DNA from: Chitinophagaceae bacterium
GTDB lineage: Bacteria; Bacteroidota; Bacteroidia; Chitinophagales; Chitinophagaceae
Assembly: GCA_004173355.1 (NCBI GenBank)
Contig: SEAD01000029.1
Location: 1-42,359, forward strand
Reading direction: 5' to 3'
DNA: 42,359 nucleotides
Made by a program: the position numbers and the translations under genes. Under the pieces are notes generated by a model. It saw nothing but the letters and a program-made list of their open reading frames with translations. It was not told the DNA's origin and made no database searches. Shown one piece after another: positions 16,827 to 27,405 of the stretch. The stretch's first letter is position 1. Every line of letters begins with the position of its first letter.

Positions 16827-16859
16827 ATATCCTGCCACGCGCAGGGCAAAGCTGTTTAT

Positions 16860-17654
16860 ATGGGAAAAAAAATCGCGATCATCGGTGGGGGCAATCTGGG
16901 TGCGGCCATTGCAGAAGGACTGGTAGATACCGGTTTCAGTGAAGCTTCGGATATCACCGTCACCAAAAGGAATATCAGCACATTGAAAGGCCTGCAGCAG
17001 AAAGGGGTGATTACCGGTACCGACAACAGCGAAGCAGTACGGGGCGCCGATGTGGTGGTCCTGGCAGTGAAACCCTTCCAGGTGGCCGAGGTACTGGCCG
17101 GTATAAAAAATGAAGTGATCCAGGGAAAACTGCTGATCTCGGTAGTTACCGGTGTGCTGATCAGTGAAATGGATGGCATCCTGCAGTCGCCCATTCCCCT
17201 GTTCCGCGCGATGCCCAATACCGCAATTGCCATCGGCGAGAGCATGACCTGTATCTGCTCCCGGAATGCATCGGCGGAAGATGTATCGTTTGTGAATGAT
17301 CTCTTCAGCCGGCTCGGGAAAGTGGTGACCATTGATGAAAAACTGATGGAAGCTGCCACTATCCTGGCTGCATGTGGCACTGCCTATGCACTCCGGTATA
17401 TCCGCGCCAATATCCAGGGTGGGATCGAGATCGGTTTTGATGCGGCTACCGCTTCCCTGATTGCTGCACAAACGGTGAAAGGCGCGGCTGACCTGCTTCT
17501 CCGGAAAGGGACACACCCCGAACAGGAGATCGATAAAGTGACCACACCAAAGGGCTGTACTATTGCCGGGCTCAATGAAATGGAACACCAGGGCTTCAGT
17601 TCCTCGCTGATCCGGGGGGTAGTGACGAGTTACCGGAAAATTGCACGCGACTGA
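16860..17654 (+). CDS. proC: pyrroline-5-carboxylate reductase
   Basis: 264 residues from the ATG at 16860. An in-frame ATG at 16812 would place the start inside the purL terminator and add 16 unrelated residues, so it is rejected. The Rossmann start is KKIAIIGGGNLGAAIAEGL; conserved blocks include VLAVKPFQ, RAMPNTAIAIGESMT and, near the C-terminus, TTPKGCTIAGLNEME, the proC signature that contacts substrate. The enzyme reduces pyrroline-5-carboxylate to proline with NAD(P)H, the last step of proline synthesis. No other proline genes adjoin it and no clear promoter is visible in the 33 nt before it, so partial read-through from purL is possible. Confidence 0.95.
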   Translation: MGKKIAIIGGGNLGAAIAEGLVDTGFSEASDITVTKRNISTLKGLQQKGVITGTDNSEAVRGADVVVLAVKPFQVAEVLAGIKNEVIQGKLLISVVTGVLISEMDGILQSPIPLFRAMPNTAIAIGESMTCICSRNASAEDVSFVNDLFSRLGKVVTIDEKLMEAATILAACGTAYALRYIRANIQGGIEIGFDAATASLIAAQTVKGAADLLLRKGTHPEQEIDKVTTPKGCTIAGLNEMEHQGFSSSLIRGVVTSYRKIARD

Positions 17655-17751
17655 TAAGCATTTCCCCGTAAAGTGCTGGTACTATTTGTCATGCGACTGC
17701 GATACCAGTTCATTAGTCCACTCTTTTTCCCCAATGTACCGGCTTACATTT

Positions 17752-17780
17752 TTTGCCGTCTTGAAATTTACTTAGCTTTG
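17752..17780 (+). promoter_or_regulatory. pyrG promoter with long leader
   Basis: TTTG (17752-17755), a 17-nt spacer and TAGCTTTG (17773-17780) are a full match to TTG-N17-23-TAnnTTTG. The pyrG ATG is 139 nt downstream, giving an unusually long 5' leader of about 130 nt for this window. The leader holds weak complementarity (AGGCTG at 17826-17831, CAGCCT followed by T-rich sequence at 17890-17901), which could be an attenuator but is not convincing by eye. Confidence 0.65.
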
Positions 17781-17907
17781 CATGACCTCCCGGATTTCCC
17801 CAATCGTTCCGATGGTCACATGGGCAGGCTGAATCCCTTATTTTATTGATTTTAATTCACGTGGACTGACTCCGGTAGGCCGGACAGGGCAGCCTTTTAT
17901 TTTTTGA

Positions 17908-19566
<1,659 letters not shown>

Positions 19567-19592
19567 TTGACAGCGTGAACGATGGTTTCGAT

Positions 19593-19611
19593 GCCTGTCA
19601 CCGGGACAGGC
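19593..19611 (+). terminator. hairpin after pyrG (weak terminator candidate)
   Basis: GCCTGTC, loop ACCGG, GACAGGC form a perfect 7-bp stem 26 nt after the pyrG stop. No T-run follows, so intrinsic termination is doubtful; it may protect the 3' end of the mRNA. Confidence 0.4.
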
Positions 19612-19730
19612 CCTGTATTCCTGCGCGTTACCGGACCTGCGAATCCGCCGGCTGGCTGCGAAACAGCACCGTTCGCCGAAAAACCAGCGGCTGCAAGGCT
19701 TTTAGACACGGCTTTAATGGGCTGAACACC

Positions 19731-19738
19731 TATCTTTG
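19731..19738 (+). promoter_or_regulatory. Bacteroidota -7 element for yidC
   Basis: TATCTTTG is a perfect TAnnTTTG 23 nt before the yidC ATG, giving a short leader. No clear -33 TTG is visible. Confidence 0.6.
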
Positions 19739-19761
19739 CGGTCCTTAAAATTTCCACTTAC

Positions 19762-21606
19762 ATGAAGTTTGATCGTCCCACGATACTCGGTTTTGTTATC
19801 CTTGCGGCCTTGTTTTTTGGCTACTTCTTCTACAATAACAGAGAACAGAAAGCCTACCTGAAAGAAAAGGAACGGATCGACTCCATTGCAGCTGCCAGCA
19901 GGCCAAAAGCCGATACCCTTGTGGCAAAACAGGATTCCATCAGGGCCGACTCCAGCAACCGCATCAGTCGCTCGGGTTATTTCCAGTCGGCCATCGGAGG
20001 CAGCGAACAGATCGTTTACCTCGAGAATGAACTTTTCCGCGTGGCATTCACTACAAAAGGTGGCCAGCCGAAATGGGTTGAACTGAAGAAATTCAAGAAT
20101 ATGGACAGCGGCTTTGTCCGCCTTGCCGGCACCACACACGACCAGCTCGGGTATACGGTAAGCACCGGTGCGAACAAGACCGCCGAGTCCTCCGAATTCT
20201 TTTTCTCTGATGTTGATACCAGTGTGAATCCGGATGGTACCAGGACCATCGCGATGACCCTGGCCACGGGCGACTCCGCGGCACCTGCGTCAATCACCCA
20301 CCGGTACACCATCCGTCCCGGCCAGTACATGCTCGATTTCAATATCGAAATGGAAGGGGCCACCCAGCTGCTGAGCCAGGGTGTGCTGAACCTCAACTGG
20401 AACTACACCGCTTCGCAGCAGGAATCGGATATTGATTTCGAAAAACAGAACACACAGGTCGGTTATGTGGCCGACGGAGATTTTGACTACCATACCATCG
20501 CCCGTTCCAGTGATATAACCTTTGACAAACCGGTGAAGTGGATCGGTGTCCGCCAGCGGTTTTTCAACAGTTTCCTGATTGCCGATGCACAATTTGAATC
20601 CGGTAAAATGAACTGGGTGATTCCCCCGGATGAAAAGAAAATTGTAACCGAGGCCACTGCAAACATGAAACTGAAAGTCACCGGTTCTGCATCACAGAAA
20701 ATCGGATTCAAATTGTTTTATGGTCCCGCTGATTTCAATACGTTGAAACAATACGACCAGAAGCTGGATAAACTGATCAACCTCGGCCAGGGGATGTACT
20801 CGTTTGTACGTCCGCTTAACCGTTATGTAGTACTTCCGGTCTGGGATTTTATTAAATCATTTATCGGCAACTTCGGATGGGTCATCGCGTTCCTGACGCT
20901 ATTTATCCGTCTGGTCATTTCGCCGCTGTCCTACAAGAGTTACCTGAGCGGGGCAAAAATGAAAGCACTCCGTCCGGAGATCGCGGCATTGAAGGCACGG
21001 CTTGGTGACGACCAGCAGGCAATGAGCATGGAGCAGATGAAACTGTTCCGTGAAGCAGGTGTAAACCCGCTTGGGGGCTGTATCCCGGCCCTGCTGCAGA
21101 TCCCGATCTTCTTTGCACTGTACAGTTTCTTCAGCTCGAGTGTGGACCTTCGTGGCGCGGATTTCCTGTGGGCAAAAGACCTTTCGGCCTTTGACAGCTT
21201 TATCACATTCGGCGTGAACGTACCGTTGCTTGGCGGGCACCTGAGCCTGTTTACCATTACTGCGGTACTGACCAGCCTGCTGATCTCGATCTACAGTATG
21301 AGCATGTCACCCGACCAGAGCAACCCGGTGATGAAGTATATGCCGTATATCTTCCCCATCTTCCTGTTGTTTATCTTCAATAAGCTCCCATCGGCACTGA
21401 CCTGGTATTATACGGTGTCCAACGTGGTCACACTGATCCTGCAGTTCGTGATCCAGAACTATATCATTGACCATAATAAAATCCTGACAAAAATCGAAGA
21501 GAACCGCAAAAAGCCGAAGACAAAGAGCAAGTGGCAGGAGCGGATGGAGCAGATGCAGGACCAGCAGAAGAAAATGAAAGAAATGCAGCAGAAAGGCAAA
21601 AAATAA
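19762..21606 (+). CDS. yidC: membrane protein insertase YidC
   Basis: 614 residues, the Gram-negative type with a large periplasmic domain. A first membrane segment at about 8-22 (ILGFVILAALFFGYFF) is followed by a lysine-rich linker and a beta-rich periplasmic domain to about residue 345. The conserved insertase core then has FIGNFGWVIAFLTLFIRLV with the groove arginine, SYLSGAKMKALRPEI as the cytoplasmic hairpin, GVNPLGGCIPALLQIP, and further segments to about 580. The C-terminus is strongly basic and coiled-coil-like (KWQERMEQMQDQQKKMK), which may help bind ribosomes. It inserts membrane proteins alone or with SecYEG. It is not in the rpmH-rnpA context common elsewhere. Confidence 0.97.
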   Translation: MKFDRPTILGFVILAALFFGYFFYNNREQKAYLKEKERIDSIAAASRPKADTLVAKQDSIRADSSNRISRSGYFQSAIGGSEQIVYLENELFRVAFTTKGGQPKWVELKKFKNMDSGFVRLAGTTHDQLGYTVSTGANKTAESSEFFFSDVDTSVNPDGTRTIAMTLATGDSAAPASITHRYTIRPGQYMLDFNIEMEGATQLLSQGVLNLNWNYTASQQESDIDFEKQNTQVGYVADGDFDYHTIARSSDITFDKPVKWIGVRQRFFNSFLIADAQFESGKMNWVIPPDEKKIVTEATANMKLKVTGSASQKIGFKLFYGPADFNTLKQYDQKLDKLINLGQGMYSFVRPLNRYVVLPVWDFIKSFIGNFGWVIAFLTLFIRLVISPLSYKSYLSGAKMKALRPEIAALKARLGDDQQAMSMEQMKLFREAGVNPLGGCIPALLQIPIFFALYSFFSSSVDLRGADFLWAKDLSAFDSFITFGVNVPLLGGHLSLFTITAVLTSLLISIYSMSMSPDQSNPVMKYMPYIFPIFLLFIFNKLPSALTWYYTVSNVVTLILQFVIQNYIIDHNKILTKIEENRKKPKTKSKWQERMEQMQDQQKKMKEMQQKGKK

Positions 21607-21635
21607 ATGCTTTTTAGTTAATTTGACCGATACAG

Positions 21636-21672
21636 ATCCGGGTGTGACATTACAGGCACCCGGATTTTTTTT
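21636..21672 (+). terminator. Rho-independent terminator of yidC
   Basis: ATCCGGGTG (21636-21644) pairs with CACCCGGAT (21657-21665) in a 9-bp stem with a 12-nt loop, followed by seven T residues. Confidence 0.9.
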
Positions 21673-21735
21673 AACAGGAAACAGGCGCAACGCCCGGGGG
21701 TATCCTCCCGTCTGAATGATGAATAACTGACAAAC

Positions 21736-22395
21736 ATGAAAAAGTTCCTTTCCGTTCTCTTTGCTGTAAACGGGCTGCTGGCAGCCACAACGGCCGGTGC
21801 GCAGAAGAAACTGACCGAAGCGACCATTACCTATGATATCGTCGTGAACACCAATAACCCCAATCCGCAGGCAGCGGACCTGTTTGACGGTGCCGTGAGC
21901 ATCATCTACCTGAAAGGCAATGCCAGCCGTTCGGAAATGCGCAGCACCCTGGGTACCCAGTCCACTATCGTTGACGGGAAAACCGGGAATGTAACAATCC
22001 TGAAAGATTACGGGGAACAGAAGTACATGATCAGCATGACGCCGGATAACTGGAAAGCGTCCAACAAAAAATACGAAGGGATCCAGTTCCGGTACGAGGA
22101 AGATTATAAAACCATTTCCGGATACAATTGCCAGAAAGCGATCGGCACGCTGGCAGATGGCAGCAGCTTTACGGTTTATTTCACCAGGGACCTGGTGCCC
22201 GTCAACAAGGACTTCCAGTACCTCAACAAAAACCTTCCGGGTCTTGCCATGCAGTACGAAGCCACTATCGGGAAAAACAAGGTGACCTACACTGTGTCCA
22301 CCGTTAATTTCAACCCGGTGCCCGCAGCAAAATTTGACCTGCCGAAATCAGGCTATCGCGTCATGACATATGACGAGAGCAAAGGCGCAAACTGA
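21736..22395 (+). CDS. secreted protein, DUF4412/GLPGLI-like
   Basis: 219 residues with a clear signal peptide (MKKFLSVLFAVNGLLAATTAGA, cleavage near AGA-Q). The mature part is rich in beta strands and contains TISGYNCQKAIG followed by FTVYFTRDLVP, a pattern typical of the Bacteroidota DUF4412/GLPGLI secreted families (a Gly-Tyr-x-Cys-x-Lys-Ala turn and then a description-like beta region). Function of these families is unknown; an envelope or outer-membrane-associated role is likely. It stands alone after the yidC terminator and converges with the next gene across a 15-nt gap. Confidence 0.78.
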   Translation: MKKFLSVLFAVNGLLAATTAGAQKKLTEATITYDIVVNTNNPNPQAADLFDGAVSIIYLKGNASRSEMRSTLGTQSTIVDGKTGNVTILKDYGEQKYMISMTPDNWKASNKKYEGIQFRYEEDYKTISGYNCQKAIGTLADGSSFTVYFTRDLVPVNKDFQYLNKNLPGLAMQYEATIGKNKVTYTVSTVNFNPVPAAKFDLPKSGYRVMTYDESKGAN

Positions 22396-22410
22396 TGAAA
22401 GGGAAATTGA

Positions 22411-22800
22411 TCAGAGACTGATATTCACCGTAGCACCTTTCACCTGGTTCTGTGAACCGAGGTTAATCGATACTTTTTTCCTGACAGGGAGCACGAATGT
22501 GTTACGGCCCTGCTGGAAAGTAACCACCGTATTCAGGTTGATGTACTGGCTGGTGGTGAAATTGGTGATGACCTGGTTGCCACGGAACTTGTATCCGGAG
22601 CTGAGGGAAAATGAACCAGGAGTTACGGAGACAGGATTGGAAAGAAGTTTCTTACGCGGTTTCTCCCGGCCAAGGTTCGCACTGCTGAATGCTGCAAATG
22701 AACCCACTGCAATTGCTACCATCCCGAACGACATGGCCATTTTACGCAGGGCAGAGGTTGATATGTAAGGAAACTGTTTCAATCTGGAGCAAAATAACAT
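22411..22800 (-). CDS. hypothetical small exported protein
   Basis: 129 residues; I do not recognise a family. The N-terminus has a basic stretch (ALRK) followed by a hydrophobic segment (about 21-38, MAMSFGMVAIAVGSFAAF) and SSA-N, fitting a signal peptide with an unusually long n-region, or a start at Met21. The mature part is short, Ser/Asn/Val-rich and ends ATVNISL, which suggests a beta-strand protein. A near-consensus -7 box (TTATTTTG on the minus strand) overlaps the first codons of the long version, which slightly favours the Met21 start at 22740. It converges with the DUF4412-like gene. Confidence 0.6.
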   Translation of the reverse strand: MLFCSRLKQFPYISTSALRKMAMSFGMVAIAVGSFAAFSSANLGREKPRKKLLSNPVSVTPGSFSLSSGYKFRGNQVITNFTTSQYINLNTVVTFQQGRNTFVLPVRKKVSINLGSQNQVKGATVNISL

Positions 22801-23037
22801 TAAAAAAATGATAAAATCAAGCCGTCTGTCACAAACTTTAATATTGTATTAACGCATTAAAGGGCGGGATGTTACAGGGAAAGCAAGATTTTTTATCCGA
22901 ATTTTGCACAGTTGGGGAAAACAATCAGTACCTGAATATGCCTCTTTGCTCTAACTTGTTGATAGTAACCGGGAACGACGCCGGTATGCTTGCCTCGCCT
23001 CTGGATTTCATTTTTGGACCTTAAACCCCCACATTGC

Positions 23038-24456
23038 ATGAAAGACAATTCTTACCAGGAGGACCGGGAACAGATGAAAGAACTTCTCCGCCAGTATGAA
23101 GACCTCCGTACCGGCAGGAAACACAGCTTTATCGATGAAGAATCCTTTGAACGTATAATCAGCTATTTCGAAGAAAGGGACGAAGCACCCAAAGCGCTCG
23201 AAGCCGCCAACTGTGCAATCGAACAATACCCTTTTTCATCCGGCCTGCTCATCAGCAAGGCAGATACGCTGATTGCTAACCGCCGGTATGCGGAAGCACT
23301 CGAAGTGCTGGACCAGGCAGCCCTGTTTGACAGTAATGACATCAATCTTTATATACTTCGGACGGATGCTTTCCTGGCCCTCGACCGGCAGGAGGAAGCC
23401 GTGGAGATCCTCAGCGAAGCACTCGACCGGTTTGAAGGGGAGGAGAAGGTGGAACTGCTTTTTGAGCTGGCCGATGTATACGATGACTACGAGGAATTTG
23501 ACAAGGTGTTTGATTGCCTGAAGATGATCCTTGAACAGGAGCCTACCAACGAGGAGGCGTTGTACAAAATCTGTTTCTGGACCGACTTCACCGGCCGTAA
23601 CGAGGAGAGCATCCGCCTGCACATGAAAGTGATTGATGACTTTCCGTACAGTGAACTTGCCTGGTTCAACCTTGCCGCAGCATACCAGGGCCTGAAACTC
23701 TACGAAAAGGCCATTGATGCCTACCAATATGCCATCGTGATTGAGGAGAAGTTTGATTATGCCTACCGGAATATGGGCGATGCTTATATCCGGCTCCGCA
23801 AATACCGGGAGGCAATCGAAGCCCTCGAAAAAGTTACGGAGTTGTCCAAACCCGAAGTGGTGATCTATGAAGCCATGGGCCATTGCTACGATCGCCTTAA
23901 AAACTTTGCGCAGGCACGGTTCTATTACCGCAAGGCCTCGCATCTCAACCAGGAGGACAGTAAACTCCTGTATAAAATCGCCTGCACCTACTACAACGAA
24001 AACAACTACACCGCAGCGGTAAAACAACTCGACAATGCCCTTAAAATGCAACGCCTGCAGCCGGAATACAACCTGCTGATGGGCGAATGCAAAATGGAGC
24101 AGGGGTACACCAGGGAAGCCATCCAGTATTTCAGCCAGGTGGTCCGCTCACGTCCGCGCAACAAAGGCGGATGGGAAGCGCTGATCCGCTGCCTGATCCA
24201 GCAGGATCTTGCCCAGGATGCCCTCGAACAGTGTCATGCCGCTCTCCGCGCAACCGGCCAGAAACCCGTGTTCCTTTATTATCTCGCTGCAGCTTTGCTG
24301 AAGGCAGGGATGGCGAAGGAAGGCGTGCTTCAGCTGGAAGCCGCACTGACAGCGGCTCCGCGGATGCTGAAAAAGTTTGTTGAACTGGATTCGTCCTGGC
24401 TCAGCAACCGCCAGGTGGTGGAAGTGATCGCCCGTTTTAAAAAGAAAGGATCCTGA
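23038..24456 (+). CDS. tetratricopeptide-repeat protein
   Basis: 472 residues from the ATG at 23038; an in-frame ATG at 22990 gives a 16-residue extension unlike the TPR start and is rejected. About ten to eleven TPR units run from roughly residue 40 to 450, with typical fillers such as EALEVLDQAALFD, AWFNLAAAYQGLKLYEKAIDAY, AYRNMGDAYIRLRKYREAIEAL and YNLLMGECKMEQGYTREAIQYF. It has no signal peptide or membrane segment, so it is probably a cytoplasmic scaffold for protein contacts. It is followed after 138 nt by comA-aroE, which has its own promoter box. No partner can be named from the sequence. Confidence 0.9.
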   Translation: MKDNSYQEDREQMKELLRQYEDLRTGRKHSFIDEESFERIISYFEERDEAPKALEAANCAIEQYPFSSGLLISKADTLIANRRYAEALEVLDQAALFDSNDINLYILRTDAFLALDRQEEAVEILSEALDRFEGEEKVELLFELADVYDDYEEFDKVFDCLKMILEQEPTNEEALYKICFWTDFTGRNEESIRLHMKVIDDFPYSELAWFNLAAAYQGLKLYEKAIDAYQYAIVIEEKFDYAYRNMGDAYIRLRKYREAIEALEKVTELSKPEVVIYEAMGHCYDRLKNFAQARFYYRKASHLNQEDSKLLYKIACTYYNENNYTAAVKQLDNALKMQRLQPEYNLLMGECKMEQGYTREAIQYFSQVVRSRPRNKGGWEALIRCLIQQDLAQDALEQCHAALRATGQKPVFLYYLAAALLKAGMAKEGVLQLEAALTAAPRMLKKFVELDSSWLSNRQVVEVIARFKKKGS

Positions 24457-24503
24457 CCTGCTGACAGCATGATTCTTTCGTTTTTTCAGAACTTAATCTT
24501 TGT

Positions 24504-24511
24504 TATTTTTG
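24504..24511 (+). promoter_or_regulatory. Bacteroidota -7 element for comA-aroE
   Basis: TATTTTTG is a perfect TAnnTTTG. The comA ATG is 83 nt downstream. No clear -33 TTG is seen at the expected spacing. Confidence 0.45.
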
Positions 24512-24594
24512 CCCGCCGATAAAACAAGGGGACTGCTTCCATTGTTTATTGGCAGGCAGGAATACTGTCAGCTCTGATAACTTAACCAACCAGC

Positions 24595-25365
24595 ATGAAT
24601 TTCAATTTATCCCAGATGCCCGACCGTTTCGCCAGGCCCCGTACTTCGGGAATTACCATGGTCATGGACAAGGGGCTTAGCATCAATGAAGCAAAAAACT
24701 TCCTCAGCGTATCCTATCCGCATATTGATATTATCAAACTGGGATTCGGTACATCGTATGTCACCCCTGACCTGCGCGAGAAAATTGAATTATATAAATC
24801 ATATGACCTGCCGATCTACTTCGGTGGTACTTTGTTTGAAGCCTTCCTTATCCGCAACCAGTTTGAAGACTACATAGCAGTATGCCGTGATTACGGGATC
24901 GACTACATTGAGGTGAGTGACGGTTCGATCACCATCCCGCATGCCGAGAAATGCGGATACATTGAAAAACTGACCAAACATGCCACCGTGCTCAGCGAAG
25001 TAGGAAGTAAGGACGCAGCACATATCATACCTCCGTATAAATGGATCGAACTCATGAGCGCTGAACTGAGTGCCGGTGCCACCTATGTGATCGCCGAAGC
25101 GCGTGAAGCGGGTAATGTGGGAATCTATCGCGGATCAGGTGAAGTACGTGAGGGTTTGGTACAGGAGATCCTGACACAGATCCCTGCGGAAAAAATCCTG
25201 TGGGAAGCACCGCAAAAAGCTCAACAGCTTTACTTCATCGAACTCATCGGATGTAATGTCAATCTCGGTAATATCGCACCCTCCGAAGTCATTGCACTGG
25301 AAGCAATGAGGGTGGGACTGCGTGGGGATACCTTTGATCTCTTCCTTGATAAAAAGCCCGCCTGA
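24595..25365 (+). CDS. comA: phosphosulfolactate synthase (ComA family)
   Basis: 256 residues, the usual length. The family adds sulfite to phosphoenolpyruvate to give (2R)-phospho-3-sulfolactate, the first step to coenzyme M in methanogens and to sulfolactate in B. subtilis (YitD). This TIM-barrel protein shows the family blocks in order: DIIKLGFGTS (about 45-54), IYFGGTLFEAF, YIEVSDGSI, VLSEVGSKDA, YVIAEAREAG, WEAPQKAQQ and CNVNLGNIAPSEVIALEAMRVGLRGDTF. Bacteroidota do not make coenzyme M; some make sulfonolipids (capnine type) that need a C3 sulfonate such as cysteate, a possible use (inference). Its stop overlaps the aroE start by 1 nt. The name is unrelated to competence ComA. Confidence 0.9.
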   Translation: MNFNLSQMPDRFARPRTSGITMVMDKGLSINEAKNFLSVSYPHIDIIKLGFGTSYVTPDLREKIELYKSYDLPIYFGGTLFEAFLIRNQFEDYIAVCRDYGIDYIEVSDGSITIPHAEKCGYIEKLTKHATVLSEVGSKDAAHIIPPYKWIELMSAELSAGATYVIAEAREAGNVGIYRGSGEVREGLVQEILTQIPAEKILWEAPQKAQQLYFIELIGCNVNLGNIAPSEVIALEAMRVGLRGDTFDLFLDKKPA

Positions 25366-26102
25366 TGCAGCTGTACGGACTGATCGGTAATCCACTCACG
25401 CATTCTTTTTCGAAAAAATATTTTACGGAAAAGTTCAGCAGGGAAGGGGTTACGGACAGCCGTTATGAGCTGTTCCCGATCCCCTCGATCGGTGAACTGC
25501 CGGCGTTGGTCAGTAATAACCCTTCACTTGCAGGGTTCAATGTCACCATTCCCTACAAACAGGAAGTACTTGCCTTTGTGGACGAACAGGATGAAGTGGT
25601 CCGTGCAATCGGTGCGGCCAACTGCATCCGCATTGTCAATGGCCGCCTGGTTGCCTATAATACCGACGTCATCGGTTTCGAACAGTCACTCCTCGACAAA
25701 TGGGGCAACCACCACCGGCGTGCACTGGTGCTCGGCACCGGCGGTGCCAGCAAGGCAGTCATATGGGTGCTGAACAAACTGGGGATCGATGTGCAGCTGG
25801 TGTCACGTAACCCGTCTGACGGCAGCATCAGTTACGACTCCATCACCCCGGCATTGCTTGGCGGGCATACACTTGTGGTCAACAGCACGCCCCTGGGTAC
25901 CTGGCCGGATGTGGATGCCGCACCGGCACTGCCCTATGATGCGGTGACACCGGATCATTATTTTTTCGACCTGGTGTATAACCCTCCGCTGACAACCTTT
26001 CTCCGGCTGGCACAGGCCAATGGGGCGGTAGTCAGAAACGGATATGACATGCTTGAAATACAGGCGGAGGCAAGCTGGCGGATCTGGAACAGCGTGCCCT
26101 AA
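25365..26102 (+). CDS. aroE: shikimate dehydrogenase
   Basis: 245 residues, slightly shorter than the E. coli enzyme (272). It reduces 3-dehydroshikimate to shikimate with NADPH in aromatic amino acid synthesis. Seen: LTHSFSKKYF (substrate-binding serines), NVTIPYK with catalytic Lys65, GAANCI, YNTD with Asp101, the NADP loop GTGGASKAV, NSTPLGTW and C-terminal GYDMLEIQAEASWRIW. The ATG overlaps the comA stop (TGATG), so the two are translationally coupled. The 3' end overlaps the convergent thioesterase gene by 4 nt. Confidence 0.94.
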   Translation: MQLYGLIGNPLTHSFSKKYFTEKFSREGVTDSRYELFPIPSIGELPALVSNNPSLAGFNVTIPYKQEVLAFVDEQDEVVRAIGAANCIRIVNGRLVAYNTDVIGFEQSLLDKWGNHHRRALVLGTGGASKAVIWVLNKLGIDVQLVSRNPSDGSISYDSITPALLGGHTLVVNSTPLGTWPDVDAAPALPYDAVTPDHYFFDLVYNPPLTTFLRLAQANGAVVRNGYDMLEIQAEASWRIWNSVP

Positions 26103-26524
26103 CGAAGTTGTTTTGCCGCTTCCGGGAATGCCGTGATCTTTTTGGCGGCGTAGTCAAAACAGACCATCCCGGTCCTGGCAGAAGCAATCAGCCTTCGTTT
26201 ACCATCTGTTTCCTTTTCCATCCGGTAATAAATATCAAACGACACTTTTGACAGGTTGGCGATGGTGACCGAGATGATTACGGTGTCACCGTAAAACAAT
26301 TCCGACCGGAATTCCACCCCTGCGTCGGCCATGATGAGTGCCACTCCTGCAAAAGACATTTCAGAATAACCATAACTGGCGAGGTACTGCATCCGTGCTT
26401 CGTGGATAAGACTGAGGATGGCATCATTGCCGACATGGCCCCCGTAATTGATATCGGTAATGCGGACGGGAATACTGACAGAAAAGTGAAAGATTGCGGG
26501 AAGTTCAATCCTGGTCCTGGACAT
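26099..26524 (-). CDS. hotdog-fold acyl-CoA thioesterase (4HBT, YbgC/FadM type)
   Basis: 141 residues. The 4HBT signature is in ITDINYGGHVGNDAILSLIHEAR (about residues 22-44), where the Asp/Asn-x4-His pattern and following helix form the active site. Later strands are typical too (FRSELFYGDTVIISV; RTGMVCFDY). Such enzymes hydrolyse acyl-CoA thioesters; the exact substrate is not predictable. It is the last gene of the leftward chain starting with rdgB or the gene before it, 35 nt after the anti-sigma-like gene, and it ends in a 4-nt convergent overlap with aroE. Confidence 0.88.
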   Translation of the reverse strand: MSRTRIELPAIFHFSVSIPVRITDINYGGHVGNDAILSLIHEARMQYLASYGYSEMSFAGVALIMADAGVEFRSELFYGDTVIISVTIANLSKVSFDIYYRMEKETDGKRRLIASARTGMVCFDYAAKKITAFPEAAKQLR

Positions 26525-26559
26525 AGATAATTTTGAACCTTAAAAATAGAAAGAACAGA

Positions 26560-27405
26560 TTATAAACCGGTACCTGTATTCAATGAATTTACCATGTCCA
26601 GTACATCGAGTACATTACCCTGGCCCACCGGGGAGGTGGCTAGCTCCTGCTGGAGACGGCGGATCTGGCTGCGGCACTGGTTATCCGGTTCCTGTCCGGT
26701 CACGCAGCAGACAAGCGGACCCAGTTTTTTTGACATGCGGATAAAGTCACCATCCGGCGTCATCAGTGTGACATAACGTTCGGCCATATCGACCGCAGGG
26801 CTTTCGTATGCGTACAGGGGGTTCTGGTACTGCGAGGCCGCAAGCTCTTCCGCTGCAGCACGGATGCGCTGCGGATTGAATGCAACCTGTACCATCCTGT
26901 TGCGGGATTCGGTATTCCTGGGTTGCGCCTCCTGCTGCGAGGCTGCAATACCGGCACCAGCAACTTCACCGCCGGATGCCGACGGTACGGGAAGGTTGTT
27001 GCTGCTGTCCCTTGTGGCGATAACCGGTGCAGGGATAACTGCGGGGGGTATTTGCGGCGTTACCTGCTCACTGACCGGCTGTTTTTCACCGGTATCCGTG
27101 AGTGCAAAAAATGCGGTAGTGGCTACAGCGGCAAGGAGCACTGCCGCGGCGGCATATTTCAGGAACAGCGGAACCACCAGTGACCTGCGTCCAGGGGCTT
27201 CCTGCAGCGGGATCACCTGCGCTTCATTGTCAAGCGCTGCACTGATCCGGTCCCATACCGCTGGTGGCGGTGGCTGTCCGGAGTTATATAATTTTTCGGG
27301 GAAAGCATATTGCTGACCGGCATCCAGCGCAGCTGAAAGCTTCTCCCAGCTCTCGGCCGGGGGCTTCACCTCGTGGTCATATAATCGTTGCCGGAAACTG
27401 CTCAT
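26560..27405 (-). CDS. putative anti-sigma factor (membrane)
   Basis: 281 residues. The N-terminal cytoplasmic part contains two copies of a short motif ending in an amphipathic helix: PPAESWEKLSAALD (about 15-28) and PPPAVWDRISAALD (about 46-59). A single membrane segment lies at about 83-103. The outer part is Pro/Ala/Ser-rich to about residue 165, then mixed, with a CVTGQEPDNQC segment near the C-terminus. It overlaps the stop of the ECF sigma gene by 4 nt (ATGA), a strong sign that it regulates that sigma factor. It has no recognisable zinc-binding HxxxCxxC motif. Name by context, not homology; confidence in the role is moderate. Confidence 0.7.
   Translation of the reverse strand: MSSFRQRLYDHEVKPPAESWEKLSAALDAGQQYAFPEKLYNSGQPPPPAVWDRISAALDNEAQVIPLQEAPGRRSLVVPLFLKYAAAAVLLAAVATTAFFALTDTGEKQPVSEQVTPQIPPAVIPAPVIATRDSSNNLPVPSASGGEVAGAGIAASQQEAQPRNTESRNRMVQVAFNPQRIRAAAEELAASQYQNPLYAYESPAVDMAERYVTLMTPDGDFIRMSKKLGPLVCCVTGQEPDNQCRSQIRRLQQELATSPVGQGNVLDVLDMVNSLNTGTGL

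Noticed and set aside
16812-16859. Earlier in-frame ATG for proC
   Set aside because: It starts inside the purL terminator hairpin and adds residues before the Rossmann start that no ProC has.
16281-17588. 435-residue open frame on the minus strand across the purL/proC ends
   Set aside because: It is antisense to two highly conserved enzymes with intact motifs and has no family resemblance; it follows from the codon bias of the sense genes.
23236-24051. 271-residue minus-strand open frame opposite the TPR gene
   Set aside because: The sense frame has clear TPR repeats; the antisense product is low-complexity and hydrophobic without a start context.
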